From an uncultured beta proteobacterium (lineage in GTDB: Bacteria > Pseudomonadota > Gammaproteobacteria > Burkholderiales > Burkholderiaceae_C): a DNA stretch of 37,049 bases. Below are positions 24,701 to 33,627 of the stretch, piece by piece. The stretch spans positions 1 through 37,049 of the forward strand of contig CAIWPS010000147.1 in the NCBI GenBank assembly GCA_903914615.1, given 5' to 3'. A program made the translations under genes and the position numbers. The notes under the pieces were generated by a model that had not been told where the DNA came from, did no database searches, and saw only the letters and a program-made list of their open reading frames with translations. The stretch's first letter is position 1; every line of letters begins with the position of its first letter.

Positions 24701-27681
24701 AGGATGTTTGGCTGGCTCCAGTGCCCGGAGTTATAGGCGCGGGGCTGGTTGGCCTTGGTGTCGGTGGGCTCGCCGTGCTTGGCGAGCTCCTCGTCACGCT
24801 CGCGCTCGAGCTCCCGGATGCGGTCCCGGCTGTCCATCATGGCGTCATGGTCGCGGATCGCCCCCTGGCGCCGGGACTCGGCGCGGATCTTCTCCTCGTA
24901 CTCGGCCGCGATGCGCCGGCGCGCGGCGTAGTCGACGCCCGGATCGAGCTTGCTGAGCTCGTGGTCCATGAGGTCCTGGTCGATGTCGCGCAGCTTTTTC
25001 GTCCCGGCGAGCTCGTCGCGCCACTGCTGGAGCTTCACCGGCTCGTACTTTTCGCCGTACTCGGCGACCGAGCGGCGGATCATGTTCTCGAGGGTCTGGA
25101 TTTGCGCGTGGTGCTTGTTCTCCTGCGACGCCCAATAGGCCTTGCGCTCATGCAGGACGTTCGTCGGCCGATCGAGCGTGAGGAGGTGCTCCTTGTTATT
25201 GGAGCCGCCGGGCAGGTTGTATTGGTCGTAACGGACCGACTCGGCCAGGTTGTCCAGGTCCATGACGATGTGCGCGGCATCGGCCGGCAGGTCGCCGAGG
25301 TCGCGCTCCTCGCCGGTCGCGCGGTCCGTGACCACGGGACTCTCGCCGGGATAGTCGCCGGGGGTGATGTCATAGCCCATGGCGCCCAGGCGGTCGACGA
25401 GCTCGCGCTCACGCGCGACGTCGTAGCCGTTGCGGATTTCCTTCACCGCTACCTGGTTGGCGCGCATGTGCTCAAGCAGCTGCTCACGCGTGACGGTGCC
25501 CGTGCGCGATTCGAGCCAGGGGCGCACGCCCATCCACTCGAGTTCCTCCTTGGTCACGCCCTTGGTCGTGAGGTTCTCCAGCGTCTTGAGCCACTGCTCC
25601 GGCGAGGCCTTGGTCATCGGCAGCGACTCGACGCCCCGGATGGCCGCCGAGTAGAACGGATCGGCCAGCGCTTGTGCCAGGCCACCGGGCAGCGCTTCGC
25701 CGGTGATGTGCAGCGGGGCCATGTCAAACAGCGCGTCGGGGGTGATCCCCAGCCGATCGGCGAGCGTGTGGTAGCCCTCGCCGATCAGCGCGGCGTAGGC
25801 CTGCGCTTCCTTTGGCGTATAGCGGTCGGTCGAGGCCAGCGCATCAAGCACGTGATGCTCGACGTTCGGCGCGCCGCTGACGGGCCGCCACCCGCTGCGG
25901 TGGCCGCCACCGCGGGTGGTGGGCAGCACCTGCTCGTGCTGGAACGGGATGTAGTAGGTCGGCCCGCCGGCGTGGCTCGCGTCGATGACCAGGCCATCAT
26001 GCCCGGCGGCGATTTGCTCGTTGCGCCAGGCGGTCGCCTCGGCGTTGCTCGCGAAGTTGGGGAGCTCGTCGTGGCGCAGTTCCAGCGGGTGCTCGATGTT
26101 GAGGTGATGCTCCGTGACGGGGCCCATGGCCGCCGCGTCAGCCGCCGTGCCCGTGAATACGGGCCCCAGCGCGGAGGTTGGCCGCCCGGTCTCGGCCGTC
26201 AGCCGGGCAGGCTCGAAGTCGCGCTTGCTGAGCCGCCGGCCGCCGCGATAGACGGGGAGAGGTTCGCCGCTCCGGCTGCCTGCTCCTTCAACGCCGCGTG
26301 CGTTGCGGCCAGCTGGTCCGCCAGGAACTGGCTCGCCGGATTCTCCTGGAGCAGCTGCTCCAGCGCCTTCGGTGGGTGATACGTCGGATCGTAGGCCCTG
26401 GAATTCGTGGCTAAGCTCATAGGGGGGCTCCGGGACGGGTTCGGGGTTATGTTCTGCGTGGAACCGCTCTAACTGCTCGCGGGCCTCGAGGGCCGCCTGG
26501 GCCCGTGCCTGGTCCTCGAGCGCGGCGGCGTGCTCTGTCTGGAGCCCGAGCCCGGCCCTGGTCTCCTCCCATAAGGCCCACAGCCGGCCCACGGCGCGCT
26601 CACGGAGCACGTGGGGCAGATCCTCGCCGTAGGTCGCCTCGAGCCGCTCACGCACGGACTCCGGCTGCTGGAGTCGCTCGACTTCCTGCGCAATGGCCGC
26701 CTCGCGCGCCTCCGGCGGGGGCTCCGCATGGGCATCCAGGGCCGCCTGGGCCGCCTGTAGCCGGTCCTGAGCCGCCTGGGGGTCTATGCCCTGCGCGGCG
26801 GCGTGGGCCTCGGCGGCGGCCTGCTGGAGCCGCTGGGAGTGCTCCGCGAGCCGCTGGCGCACGTCGGCGGCGATCCGTTCGGCGGTATCGCCCTCCGGCG
26901 CGACGTAGGTGGGTATGCGCTCCGCGAGGTCGCGCTTGAGGGTCTCCTGGATCCGCGCAATGTCGGCCGCGGTCTGGTGGGTATCCCCGCCATGGTGCAG
27001 GACACCGCCGAGGATGCCGGCGAGCAGGGTGCCCTCGCCGAGATTCAGGGCATTTTCGTACAGGCCCTGCGGCGCGTTGGGGTCAATCTGGCGCATGGCG
27101 ATCTGCTGCGCCGCGCTGGTGGCGCCGCCGGTGATCGCAAAGCGCACGGCGTTGGCCAGGCGGGTCGGGGCTGCGGGGGTGAGCATGGCCGCTGCGCCGA
27201 TGACATCCAGATTGCCGGCTGCAAAGCCGATGAGGCCCTGGTGCTTGGAGGCCATGAGGGCCTGCGCGTCGCGGTCCTGGGACTGGAGCTCCTCATAGCG
27301 CTGCTGGATTTCCTCCGGGGTGAACAGCCCGCCGTATTTGGACGCGCGCCATTCCTCCCCCGGTGGGATGGCGACGTTGGGGTCCGCCTTGCGGGGATCC
27401 GAGCCCGCGCCGAGATACCGCCAGTTGATGTCATCCGGTGGGCCCTGGTGCGAGCCGGCGATGACGAGGTCATCGAACGCGCGGCCCTGCACGGTGTTGC
27501 GCAGCGCGGCGGCGGTGATGTCCAGCGCCGAGTATTTCGGCGAGTTGGCGCCCGTGCCGCCATTGGCGTCGGGGTCGGGCAGGTTGCCGAGCGGGCGGTT
27601 GTAGACCGGCCCCTGCGGCATGAAGTTGGTCTGATCCGCAGCCGGATCCGGCGCGCCAGCGGTGGGGTTGGTCAGCGGCAT
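18772..27681 (-). CDS. Giant polyvalent internal virion/ejection protein (ART-like, zincin-like and other polyvalent-protein domains)
   Basis: 2969-aa ORF; YRGGRRLSKRDFEP...AAGHDGLVIDAS...YYIPFQHEQV (ART-like), LHIEEIQSDWHQAGRESGYD...WTRGATQAERY, STFVHEAGHHFLDLY (HExxH), helical C-terminus; downstream of gp13/14/15-like genes. Confidence 0.88.
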   Translation of the reverse strand: MPLTNPTAGAPDPAADQTNFMPQGPVYNRPLGNLPDPDANGGTGANSPKYSALDITAAALRNTVQGRAFDDLVIAGSHQGPPDDINWRYLGAGSDPRKADPNVAIPPGEEWRASKYGGLFTPEEIQQRYEELQSQDRDAQALMASKHQGLIGFAAGNLDVIGAAAMLTPAAPTRLANAVRFAITGGATSAAQQIAMRQIDPNAPQGLYENALNLGEGTLLAGILGGVLHHGGDTHQTAADIARIQETLKRDLAERIPTYVAPEGDTAERIAADVRQRLAEHSQRLQQAAAEAHAAAQGIDPQAAQDRLQAAQAALDAHAEPPPEAREAAIAQEVERLQQPESVRERLEATYGEDLPHVLRERAVGRLWALWEETRAGLGLQTEHAAALEDQARAQAALEAREQLERFHAEHNPEPVPEPPYELSHEFQGLRSDVSPTEGAGAAAPGESGEPVPGGPAGRNARGVEGAGSRSGEPLPVYRGGRRLSKRDFEPARLTAETGRPTSALGPVFTGTAADAAAMGPVTEHHLNIEHPLELRHDELPNFASNAEATAWRNEQIAAGHDGLVIDASHAGGPTYYIPFQHEQVLPTTRGGGHRSGWRPVSGAPNVEHHVLDALASTDRYTPKEAQAYAALIGEGYHTLADRLGITPDALFDMAPLHITGEALPGGLAQALADPFYSAAIRGVESLPMTKASPEQWLKTLENLTTKGVTKEELEWMGVRPWLESRTGTVTREQLLEHMRANQVAVKEIRNGYDVARERELVDRLGAMGYDITPGDYPGESPVVTDRATGEERDLGDLPADAAHIVMDLDNLAESVRYDQYNLPGGSNNKEHLLTLDRPTNVLHERKAYWASQENKHHAQIQTLENMIRRSVAEYGEKYEPVKLQQWRDELAGTKKLRDIDQDLMDHELSKLDPGVDYAARRRIAAEYEEKIRAESRRQGAIRDHDAMMDSRDRIRELERERDEELAKHGEPTDTKANQPRAYNSGHWSQPNILAHVRTNERIGADGKRELHIEEIQSDWHQAGRESGYDILDPIRREARIQELNRQIDEAHDKYFGQGYDRRVREWLDKHGYPPETDLHEALHDEARTPEQRREAYKFITEREKAGKDIGALQRERNWLYQNPRGFSATALDLIRKNHNDAVDAAKPSVDAIDKAGFPNARDMYNEFLKDPLWWQHYNVPEEHRGPIARALNERRRWAAAEEQVQGGGTTDLLPDAPFKKSWPELAFKAMVRHAAENGFERITWTRGATQAERYTHELRQAVDSIRWAPPAADIGTDLFRNSTVVVSAHKAGRPVFTADVDINKGTIKDSSAADAKGKTLAEVIGQDAAQKVLGGEPRGELAGKDLTVGGSGMQGFYDKMLPAFAKKLGKKYGATVGEKELGGDGRGGEHSQTHFDVHVRNELAEEGVHRANLRATVDHYRALHPDAAIEVVPHGQEPDGNGGPAVYTVHETGPNQWELLDDGGITGRVYSSEREARVAASDGNEMRDTQHLDRALGESRGLTPAEQHELTRLRVHSMDPLRNFDVAEGARLDDLERRLRQHGAQIGDHTAPLNPKERGELERLNERDARRNADGPIEGHSLTAEEQIRRGDLLQRLEHTPLTEEERAALEEHERRSGLNPEQSSELNHLYSTDNLEELNERDRERIRELEAIYEAGRLYQDDLTPQETLHYRDLERRAANLTTPPPETPPAVTVHSMDIPPAMRDAALAGQPLFQGGGRGAYDPSTHTMSITAARDLSTFVHEAGHHFLDLYTEIGAYADAPLSIRQDVQTLMDWFRVKDVDAWHAMPLDEQRRYHEAFAQAFERYAAEGVAPSTRLQAVFDQFRKWLTQIYQALTRLDTTALGRAPQAVREVMDRMLATQADIDAARAARVAAAPDEGLRRLAGDDVLRETLRQMAYEQGGWQEIGGSIIRKTEDPSHIDYNVIVGRTKWLPNSHWWPGMPRRSEKSESGFTVPEVQNAVEKALRGDGLGERQRMLLDYMVSVADQRTSSEPFLAHPSDFEGVEHLSAENPNDVWQVAMVSRLASIDEGLVETLARRFENDDTAFMRHVKEALDAHDTDAKLAASGPEESEPAGRFTDGPAAGGPAREAGGGGDEPATGARTADETGGAESGGRARAETDLFGERPTSTQALADEIRRRDGLRNGGQESAETGDPSDLFSQAVRQNDLVDMLGRLPLEERGEFEQRLRDLDHGTPTAAPEGSTVGAFQAANEYTLGDLRLARGGRALGKALGWFYPSLRTLRSPSLAVRRVLVHLTEMPEMLEMNVPTKERPNGVPTPKSVETLLKAWEGKWNEAWRARDDLYRQYKLRDLGPTEPVRLDRHQFNQEVSAAMRRGDRHVVPEVQEAARATRSIAFDPLKAEAEELGLLPKQQELLGGTAESYLMRQYDRAAIRADRVNWHQILADHFEKQGLERAEADNVAHRVTANILGSELGFLDHNPSIFKDLAPTSGRLKARELLMPDVLLEKYLTNDIDVLSHAYIKSLAPQVEITRAFGDKDMIDAFQRVQDEYALLKQRALAQGDQTTANALNRRENTDVRDLKALRDRLYGIFGTPSDPTGWFQRIARGIRSVNAFRFLGTATASHIPDLGNAVLRNGLTRTFATAMKLASSMEALKLTRREMQRMGTAMDMVHNSTAAQLGEYGVESAYAFQKALNRGTRAFTIATLETPWIASTKAWSAAAAHDEILDLAARARAGEALSVSDRTRLNNNGIDQGMLHRIADQFQSYGRTVNGLRMGSTYKWTDHAAAQAVDNLTMRAGESSTLSPGVGDTPLWTSSEVGKCIFQFKTFGAVAIRKLVIPLAQGVARGDLRSASALATLIGAGTATYVLKQLASGQPIEKHPDRFALEVLDKSNLLGWVGEFFYPVLWQFGMGNFSRWGDRQTWETLGGPVAGTAVDAWDLRIPAKIRGQITHNPQDAHFSRGDIHRIRRMLPGNQIWYLRRGVNHLEQKLGDAMGLPPDAPRRED

Positions 27682-29966
27682 TACCTGACGGGCCTCGCGC
27701 CGCTGGAGAGTGCCGCCTCGCGGTTCGCCGTCTCGATGGCCTCACGGTTCGCCTGGCTGCGGCTCGCGGCCTCGGCGTCATCGTGTTCGGACACCAGCGC
27801 GTTGCGGACCTTCCTGTAGTCGGCCGAGCGGACGGGCAGGTCATACTCGAGGGGCTTGCCGGTGCGCGGGTCGATGATGGCCTCCGCGTGGTCGGTGTGC
27901 TCGTCGCGGTAGGTCATGGCGTAGGTGATGCCACCGCTGGGGGCGGTTTTCTCGTTTGGGGTGAGCACGATGCGCGACGGGTCCGGCTTGAACGTGACCG
28001 CCTTGCCGGCGATGGGATCCCAGCGCGTGAACGCGTCCGGATGCTGGGACAGCGTATCGGTGAGGTCGCGCTGCACGAGCTCGTGCGTGAGGATCGGGTG
28101 GCCCTTGTCGTCCTGGAACATCCGCTCCGGTGGGGTCGCGGAGTATTCCGGGAACCCGTTGAGCATGGTGACGCCCCACGTGCGGCCGATGTCGGCGGCC
28201 GCGTTGCGGCGCGCGGCCTCGAAGTCCTGGCCGTTGTTCTCCCAGCGGGCCCTGGCGTTTGCCTTGAACGCGGCGACCATGTCGACGGGTATCGTGGTCG
28301 GGTCCGGATGGCTGCCCTGCCACCAATGCTCGCGGTCGGCGATGAAGCGCGGGTCATCGCCGATCGCATCGGTGAGCGCGCGCAAGAGGGCCGAGTCGGA
28401 CCGGCCAAAGCTGCGGTTTGAATTCCACTGCTCCTCGAGGAGCTTCGCGTTGGGCTTCACGCGCGCCGCCTCGCCGCGGGCAATGTCCACCGCCTGGCCG
28501 GCGGGCATGCCGCCCTTCATCAGTTCCGTGACGCGGTCGGCCATGGTCGCGAGCCGCTTGTCGTCGTCCGCGTACTGCCAGGCCCACGGGGCGGAGTTGC
28601 GCAGGCGCACGACGGCGTCGGCGGCGGCCGCGACCTTGTTGGGGTCCGTCTCGCCGGTCAGGGTGGGTCGCACCCACTGGAGGGCCGACTCCGGAATCAT
28701 GCCCAGCCGGCGCGTCGCCTCGGCGGCCATGTTGGTGAACAGCGGCGTACCGGGGTCGGCGTGATTGGCGGCGGTAAACTCGTCAAACCATTGCTCGAGG
28801 GCCTTTTTCTGGTCCGGGTTCTTGGGGTCGAGCTTGTCGAGCCGGTCATAGGCGGCCTGCACGTCACCCACGCCAAAGACGCTGGGGTCCGGCTGGCGGG
28901 CGCGCAGGGTGCGATCGTACTCGCCGAGCAGGGTGCCCTTCGCGGCCGCGTCGATCGCGTTGGCGTCATACAGGGTGTTGACGTAGTCCGGCACGCGCGC
29001 GGAGGGGTTGCCGCTGGCGATTTCCCGGTGCAGGGCTGCGATCGTGTCCGCGTGGGTCTGCTGCGCCTCGGCGCGAATCTCGCCGAGCTTTTGCGTGGTG
29101 GCCTGGCGGATCTTGTCCTTGAGGTCATCGTCGAGCGGCAGCTTGTCGATGGCGCCGTAGGCGGTCTGTCCGGCTTCCGGTCCGCCGTCGCGGTAGCTCG
29201 AGGCGATGCCCTGCGCGAACAGGTCGACGGATTTGGCGGTGGCGTGCGTGAGCACGTCCGCGCGGCTCTGCGGGTCCGTGAGCTCCTGGAGGTACTTGGT
29301 CGTGACGGTCCCGCCGGGGCGGAGCTCGTCATAGACGCCCAGGGGGTCCTTGTCCGCCAGCCCGAGGGCTGCGTTGTGGCTGAGCGTGGTGACGGCCGCG
29401 CGCGCGCGGGCGAGTCGCTCCGCGGGGCTGCCACCCATGCCGTCGTTCTGCTGGAGCAGGGTGCCGGTGATCGACTCCTTGAGGTCCGGATTCGAGCGCA
29501 CCAGCGGCGCCTGCGTGCCGAGCGCGGTGTTGAAACTGTCGGTTCGAAACGCGCGCTTCTGCTCCGCCTCGTATTGCAGGGCCTGCGACTGGTAGGTGTA
29601 GTGCGACTGCTCGAGCGACTGGCGCACCATGGCCTGCGCGACGCCATTGCCCTTGGTGGCGTCGAGCAGTTCCTGCTCGCGCGCGGCGATCTTGGCCATG
29701 AGCGCGGGGGTGTAGCCGGACGGATCCCCCTGGAGCGAGTCCTGGACGTCCTGCTGGTCCTGCTGCACGCGCAGATGGAACGCGGCCAGCTGGTTGCCTG
29801 CGTAGGTCGCGGAGTCGGCCACCTGCTGCTTTTGCAGGGCATCGCCGAGGCCTTCCACGTTCTGGCCGATGCTGATGCCCGAGGCGGTCGGGACGGTCTT
29901 GCGCGGCAGGTCCGCCGGTGCGACCTCCGGGGTATAGATTTCCTCGCCGGGCATCCCGCGGGCCAT
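27681..29966 (-). CDS. Internal virion protein (T7 gp15-like position)
   Basis: MARGMPGEEIYTPEVAPADLPRKTVPTASGISIGQNVEGLGDALQ...; TGATG coupling at 29966. Confidence 0.75.
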   Translation of the reverse strand: MARGMPGEEIYTPEVAPADLPRKTVPTASGISIGQNVEGLGDALQKQQVADSATYAGNQLAAFHLRVQQDQQDVQDSLQGDPSGYTPALMAKIAAREQELLDATKGNGVAQAMVRQSLEQSHYTYQSQALQYEAEQKRAFRTDSFNTALGTQAPLVRSNPDLKESITGTLLQQNDGMGGSPAERLARARAAVTTLSHNAALGLADKDPLGVYDELRPGGTVTTKYLQELTDPQSRADVLTHATAKSVDLFAQGIASSYRDGGPEAGQTAYGAIDKLPLDDDLKDKIRQATTQKLGEIRAEAQQTHADTIAALHREIASGNPSARVPDYVNTLYDANAIDAAAKGTLLGEYDRTLRARQPDPSVFGVGDVQAAYDRLDKLDPKNPDQKKALEQWFDEFTAANHADPGTPLFTNMAAEATRRLGMIPESALQWVRPTLTGETDPNKVAAAADAVVRLRNSAPWAWQYADDDKRLATMADRVTELMKGGMPAGQAVDIARGEAARVKPNAKLLEEQWNSNRSFGRSDSALLRALTDAIGDDPRFIADREHWWQGSHPDPTTIPVDMVAAFKANARARWENNGQDFEAARRNAAADIGRTWGVTMLNGFPEYSATPPERMFQDDKGHPILTHELVQRDLTDTLSQHPDAFTRWDPIAGKAVTFKPDPSRIVLTPNEKTAPSGGITYAMTYRDEHTDHAEAIIDPRTGKPLEYDLPVRSADYRKVRNALVSEHDDAEAASRSQANREAIETANREAALSSGARPVR

Positions 29967-30445
29967 CAGTTGCCCCAAGCGTAGGGGCTACCGCCACCGC
30001 CGCCAAACGGGTTGAGGCTCGAGTACGCGCCATTGGGCGCCGCGAGCAGGCGGCCAGCGGCGGTCATGTATCCCTGGTCGGCCTGCGTGCGCCCGGTCTG
30101 CGCGTCGATGCCGGCCTGCACGCCATAGCCGTAGCCGGCGAGCGCGCCCTTGTACCGGGTATTGAGGGCATCGAGCTCCTGGTTCTGCGCCGACTCGTCG
30201 AGCGCGCCGCCTGAGCTTCCGCCGTAGCCGGCGCCGGCGGCACCGAAGGCTGCGTACTGCCGGGCCAGGGCCTCGCGCGAATTGCGCCGCACCTGGACCT
30301 CGGACTGGTTCGCGTTGTCGATCGAGGCGGTCTGCTCGTTCTTCTGGAACTGCGCGTTTTCAGCGCTCGCGACGGCGCTGTCGTGGCCCTGCTTGACCGC
30401 GCCATAGGCGGCAATGATCGCGGAGGCAGCGGGTGCAAAGGCCAT
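29966..30445 (-). CDS. Internal virion protein (T7 gp14-like)
   Basis: 159 aa; MAFAPAASAIIAAYGAVKQGHDSAVASAENAQFQKNEQTASIDNANQSEVQVRRNSREALARQ. Confidence 0.72.
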   Translation of the reverse strand: MAFAPAASAIIAAYGAVKQGHDSAVASAENAQFQKNEQTASIDNANQSEVQVRRNSREALARQYAAFGAAGAGYGGSSGGALDESAQNQELDALNTRYKGALAGYGYGVQAGIDAQTGRTQADQGYMTAAGRLLAAPNGAYSSLNPFGGGGGSPYAWGN

Positions 30446-30448
30446 GCG

Positions 30449-30880
30449 TCACGTCCTCGCGTAGCGGTGATGCGTCTCACCCTGCGGACCGTAGCGGCGC
30501 GCGGGGCCCTCGTACTCGAAGCCGAGCAGGTTAAGCCACCGGCAGCCGGGGCCGAAGCCCTCGACGACGGTGGCCTCGATGCGCTGGTAGGGCTGCATGG
30601 CCAGGAAGCGGCGCAGGCCGCGGGTGATGGCCAGCATGTGCGGGCCGGCGCGATCGGACACCAGGCCCCAGAATTCCCCGTGCATTGGCGTCCGGCTCAC
30701 GATGCCCCCCACGATAATCACGCGCTCCGCGTCATCCCAGGCGGTCAGCGCGGGCCCTGGCGGCCGCGGAAGGCTGGCATAACTGCCGGGCACAAGCGAC
30801 ACCTCCGCGCGCTGCGCGGGCTGGACGCCCTGCGCGATGAGGAGGTCGACATGCCAGGGCTCGAACGGCGTGACGCGCAC
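30449..30880 (-). CDS. gp13-like GNAT-fold internal virion protein
   Basis: 143 aa; WGLVSDRAGPHMLAITRGLRRFLAMQPYQRIEATVVEGFGPGCRWLNLLGFEYEGPARRYGPQG. Confidence 0.75.
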   Translation of the reverse strand: MRVTPFEPWHVDLLIAQGVQPAQRAEVSLVPGSYASLPRPPGPALTAWDDAERVIIVGGIVSRTPMHGEFWGLVSDRAGPHMLAITRGLRRFLAMQPYQRIEATVVEGFGPGCRWLNLLGFEYEGPARRYGPQGETHHRYART

Positions 30881-33627
30881 TAGCGGGGCTCCTCGACTTC
30901 GTAGTTGGGGTAGAGGCCCACGACGGTCATCGGGAGCGGGTCATTCTGCTGGATGAGGATGTAGAAGTCCGTGGCGTCCTGGTCGGTCACGGGCGCGTGC
31001 GCGAAGTCGACGGGGAAGTCCCCGGACATGATCGGCGGCGGGCCGCCGAGCGCGGTGGCGGTGTCGTTGTAGCGGATGTAGTCCATGTAGGTCGGGGCCA
31101 GGGTCAGCTGCCCGAGCTCGTTGTAGTAGCCGCCGAGATTGACGAGGCCTGAGCTCAGCTGGCCAATCTGCCCGGAGCTCGAGTCCACGAGCCGGACGGT
31201 GACGACGCTGCCCTGCTTGCGCTTGCCCATGGCGGTGCCGACGTCGGCGCCACCCTCGAGGCGCATGGGCACCAGGTTGCCCTGGTAGGGGAGTCCGACG
31301 GTCACGGTCGTAAAGGCGCCGGTCAGGGTGATGATGCCACTGGCGGGGACGACCTGCTGCGGCTGGACGCCGCCATCGGCGAGGATGCCGACGGTGTAGC
31401 CGGCCAGGTAGCTCAAGCCCGTGATGGTCGTCGTGGTGGCACCCGCGGCTGGCGTGGCCACTGACTGCGCGGCGCAGTCCAGGTACCAGGCGGAGCTCTG
31501 GAGGTCGCCGCCATAGCCGGCCTGCGGGCCCTCGTAGTGCTTGGCCATGTACTCGACGGTGCGGGTGGTCACGCCATTGAGCGTGCGGCGCACGATGCAC
31601 CACAGTTCATCGCGCAGGCCATCGGGGCTGGGGACGACGGCGATGGATTCCACCGCGCCGTTGCCGCCGAGGTTGTGGCGGTTCCAGGCGGTGACGTTGT
31701 CCTCGCGGTTGAAGGTGTAGGACAGCAGCGTCCCGTCATTGCGCACGGCCCAGACCAGGGAGAACGGCTCCTGCTGGTAGGCCATGGCGATCACGCCGCC
31801 GAGCGTGATGTGGTAGGCATACTTTGACTGGTCGGTGCTGTCATAGCGGTTGAGGTAGAAGTTGTAGTCCATCGCCTGGAGCTTGCGCCCGGCGCGCTGC
31901 CAGTAGAGCACGGAGGTCCCGGCGAGCACGGGCTGGATGGCCCTGGACCGCCACTTGCTTTGCTGGAGGATGGCGATGTTGGCAGGCCCGAGCGGTGCGG
32001 TGGAGTAGGCCGCGGCATCCAGTCCGTACTCGCCACCCTGCGTGCCGATCAGGAGAATGATCGCCGGGCTGAGCCAGTTGATGCCTGAGGCATCCGAGCC
32101 GGACACGAGGTTATTGGTCGCGCTCGAGGTCACTACCTGGCCGAACTGGTCCGGCGCGTGGCTGGTGTACTGGCCCGGCACGGAACCCCAGACGTAGAGC
32201 TTGCCGGCCCAGAAAAGCCGATCCTTGAAGAACGCGCACGAGCGTGGCCACTCGGTGGTGTTCGACCACGCGCCCAACTGCCACTCATAGCTCGCGTTAC
32301 TGATGACCGTGCCGCCACTGGTGTAGGCGGTGAAGCTGGTGGAGTCGACACCGACGAGGGTCACGTTGGCCGCGCTGGTCGTCTGGTTCGTGTACGCGTT
32401 GTTGTTGAGCTGGGTCATGCCAACCACGCCGGTGACGAACAGCGGCTGCCCGGCGAGCGCGGTGTTGGCGCAGGTGATGACACAGGGGTTGGCCTGCGTG
32501 ATGTTGGTGATCGTCGCTTGTGAGCCCACGACGCCCGCGGGGAAGCGGCGCAGGACGTTGACGACGACCTGCGAGCTTGAGGTCACGCTCGTGATCTGGC
32601 CGACACCATAGGTCGAGTCGGTGTATAGCCAGATGATGTTGGTCGACAGCGGGCCATCCGGCGCGGAGCCCGCGGTATGCACGGGTGGCGTGGATCCGGT
32701 CGTACCGGAATTCAGGGCCAGGTAGTTGTTGCCCCCATTGCTGACGTACTGGCCAGCGGTGATGGCAATGTTCGTGTTCCAGCCGGGCACGTTGAAATTC
32801 TGCTGAGCGATGCGCAGCAGCCGGCCGACGTCGGTGGCCGCGAACGGCGTGCCGCCGAACGCGGTGACGGTCACGGCGGTTCCCTGCACGGCCGAGCAGG
32901 TGAGCGCGATGTTGCCATTGGGCATGACGGGCAGGCCTGGCGAGAACGGGCCATCCGTGGGTGCGTAGCGTGCGAGTTGCCAGTTCGGCGGGTTGTTCGC
33001 GTAGCGCGTCAGGGTGTAGGGCGGGTAGCCGGTGGCGGTGGTCGCGAACGCGGCGCCGCCGGCGATGTAGAGCACGTCACCGGACTGCACGAACTGGAGC
33101 GCGAACTGGCCATTGGCGTCGGTCAGGTCGCCGGCGATCCACGGCGAGGGGATCTCATAAATCGCCGTGGTCGCGCTGCCGTTGTAGGGCTGCATGGCGT
33201 ACCAGTACAGCGGCGAGACGTCCGGCTCGTGGTTGGTGTGGGCCAGGATGCAGTAATAGGTAATGCCCGCATACGTGACCTGGCTGCCGACGACGTAGGC
33301 GGTGCCCGAATTCCAGGCGGGGTTGCCCGTGGTGAGCAGCGGCCCGTGGTTGGTGTAGAAGCGCAGGTACTGGCTGCCGAATTCGATGATGAACGCTTGA
33401 GTCTGGGAGAACTCGAACGAGCGCAGCCACCCGCGCGTGCTCGAGGCCCTGGTCGGCTGCACGTAGGCAAAGCCGGGCCGGAACATCGCCGGGCCCTGCT
33501 TGAGACTGATGAAATTCTGCGAGACGTGGCACGCGTTGGCGTACTTCTCGACGTCGGTGCGGCCCTCGGTCTGGGGTGCCCATTCGCCTGCGTTGAAGGC
33601 AGCGACAGCCGGACTTGCGCGGCCCAT
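30880..33627 (-). CDS. Tail nozzle/tubular protein B-like (T7 gp12 position)
   Basis: 915 aa; VAAFNAGEWAPQTEGRTDVEKYANACHVSQNFISLKQGPAMFRPGFAYV...WLRSFEFSQTQAFIIEFG. Confidence 0.8.
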   Translation of the reverse strand: MGRASPAVAAFNAGEWAPQTEGRTDVEKYANACHVSQNFISLKQGPAMFRPGFAYVQPTRASSTRGWLRSFEFSQTQAFIIEFGSQYLRFYTNHGPLLTTGNPAWNSGTAYVVGSQVTYAGITYYCILAHTNHEPDVSPLYWYAMQPYNGSATTAIYEIPSPWIAGDLTDANGQFALQFVQSGDVLYIAGGAAFATTATGYPPYTLTRYANNPPNWQLARYAPTDGPFSPGLPVMPNGNIALTCSAVQGTAVTVTAFGGTPFAATDVGRLLRIAQQNFNVPGWNTNIAITAGQYVSNGGNNYLALNSGTTGSTPPVHTAGSAPDGPLSTNIIWLYTDSTYGVGQITSVTSSSQVVVNVLRRFPAGVVGSQATITNITQANPCVITCANTALAGQPLFVTGVVGMTQLNNNAYTNQTTSAANVTLVGVDSTSFTAYTSGGTVISNASYEWQLGAWSNTTEWPRSCAFFKDRLFWAGKLYVWGSVPGQYTSHAPDQFGQVVTSSATNNLVSGSDASGINWLSPAIILLIGTQGGEYGLDAAAYSTAPLGPANIAILQQSKWRSRAIQPVLAGTSVLYWQRAGRKLQAMDYNFYLNRYDSTDQSKYAYHITLGGVIAMAYQQEPFSLVWAVRNDGTLLSYTFNREDNVTAWNRHNLGGNGAVESIAVVPSPDGLRDELWCIVRRTLNGVTTRTVEYMAKHYEGPQAGYGGDLQSSAWYLDCAAQSVATPAAGATTTTITGLSYLAGYTVGILADGGVQPQQVVPASGIITLTGAFTTVTVGLPYQGNLVPMRLEGGADVGTAMGKRKQGSVVTVRLVDSSSGQIGQLSSGLVNLGGYYNELGQLTLAPTYMDYIRYNDTATALGGPPPIMSGDFPVDFAHAPVTDQDATDFYILIQQNDPLPMTVVGLYPNYEVEEPR

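Noticed and set aside
22872-24797. 641-aa minus-strand ORF
   Set aside because: Same strand but alternate frame within the giant gene; Ser/Arg/Thr/Pro-rich shadow translation
23911-26379. 822-aa plus-strand ORF, and other long ORFs opposite the giant gene
   Set aside because: Antisense shadows of the 2969-aa polyvalent protein with Ala/Val/Gly/Arg bias
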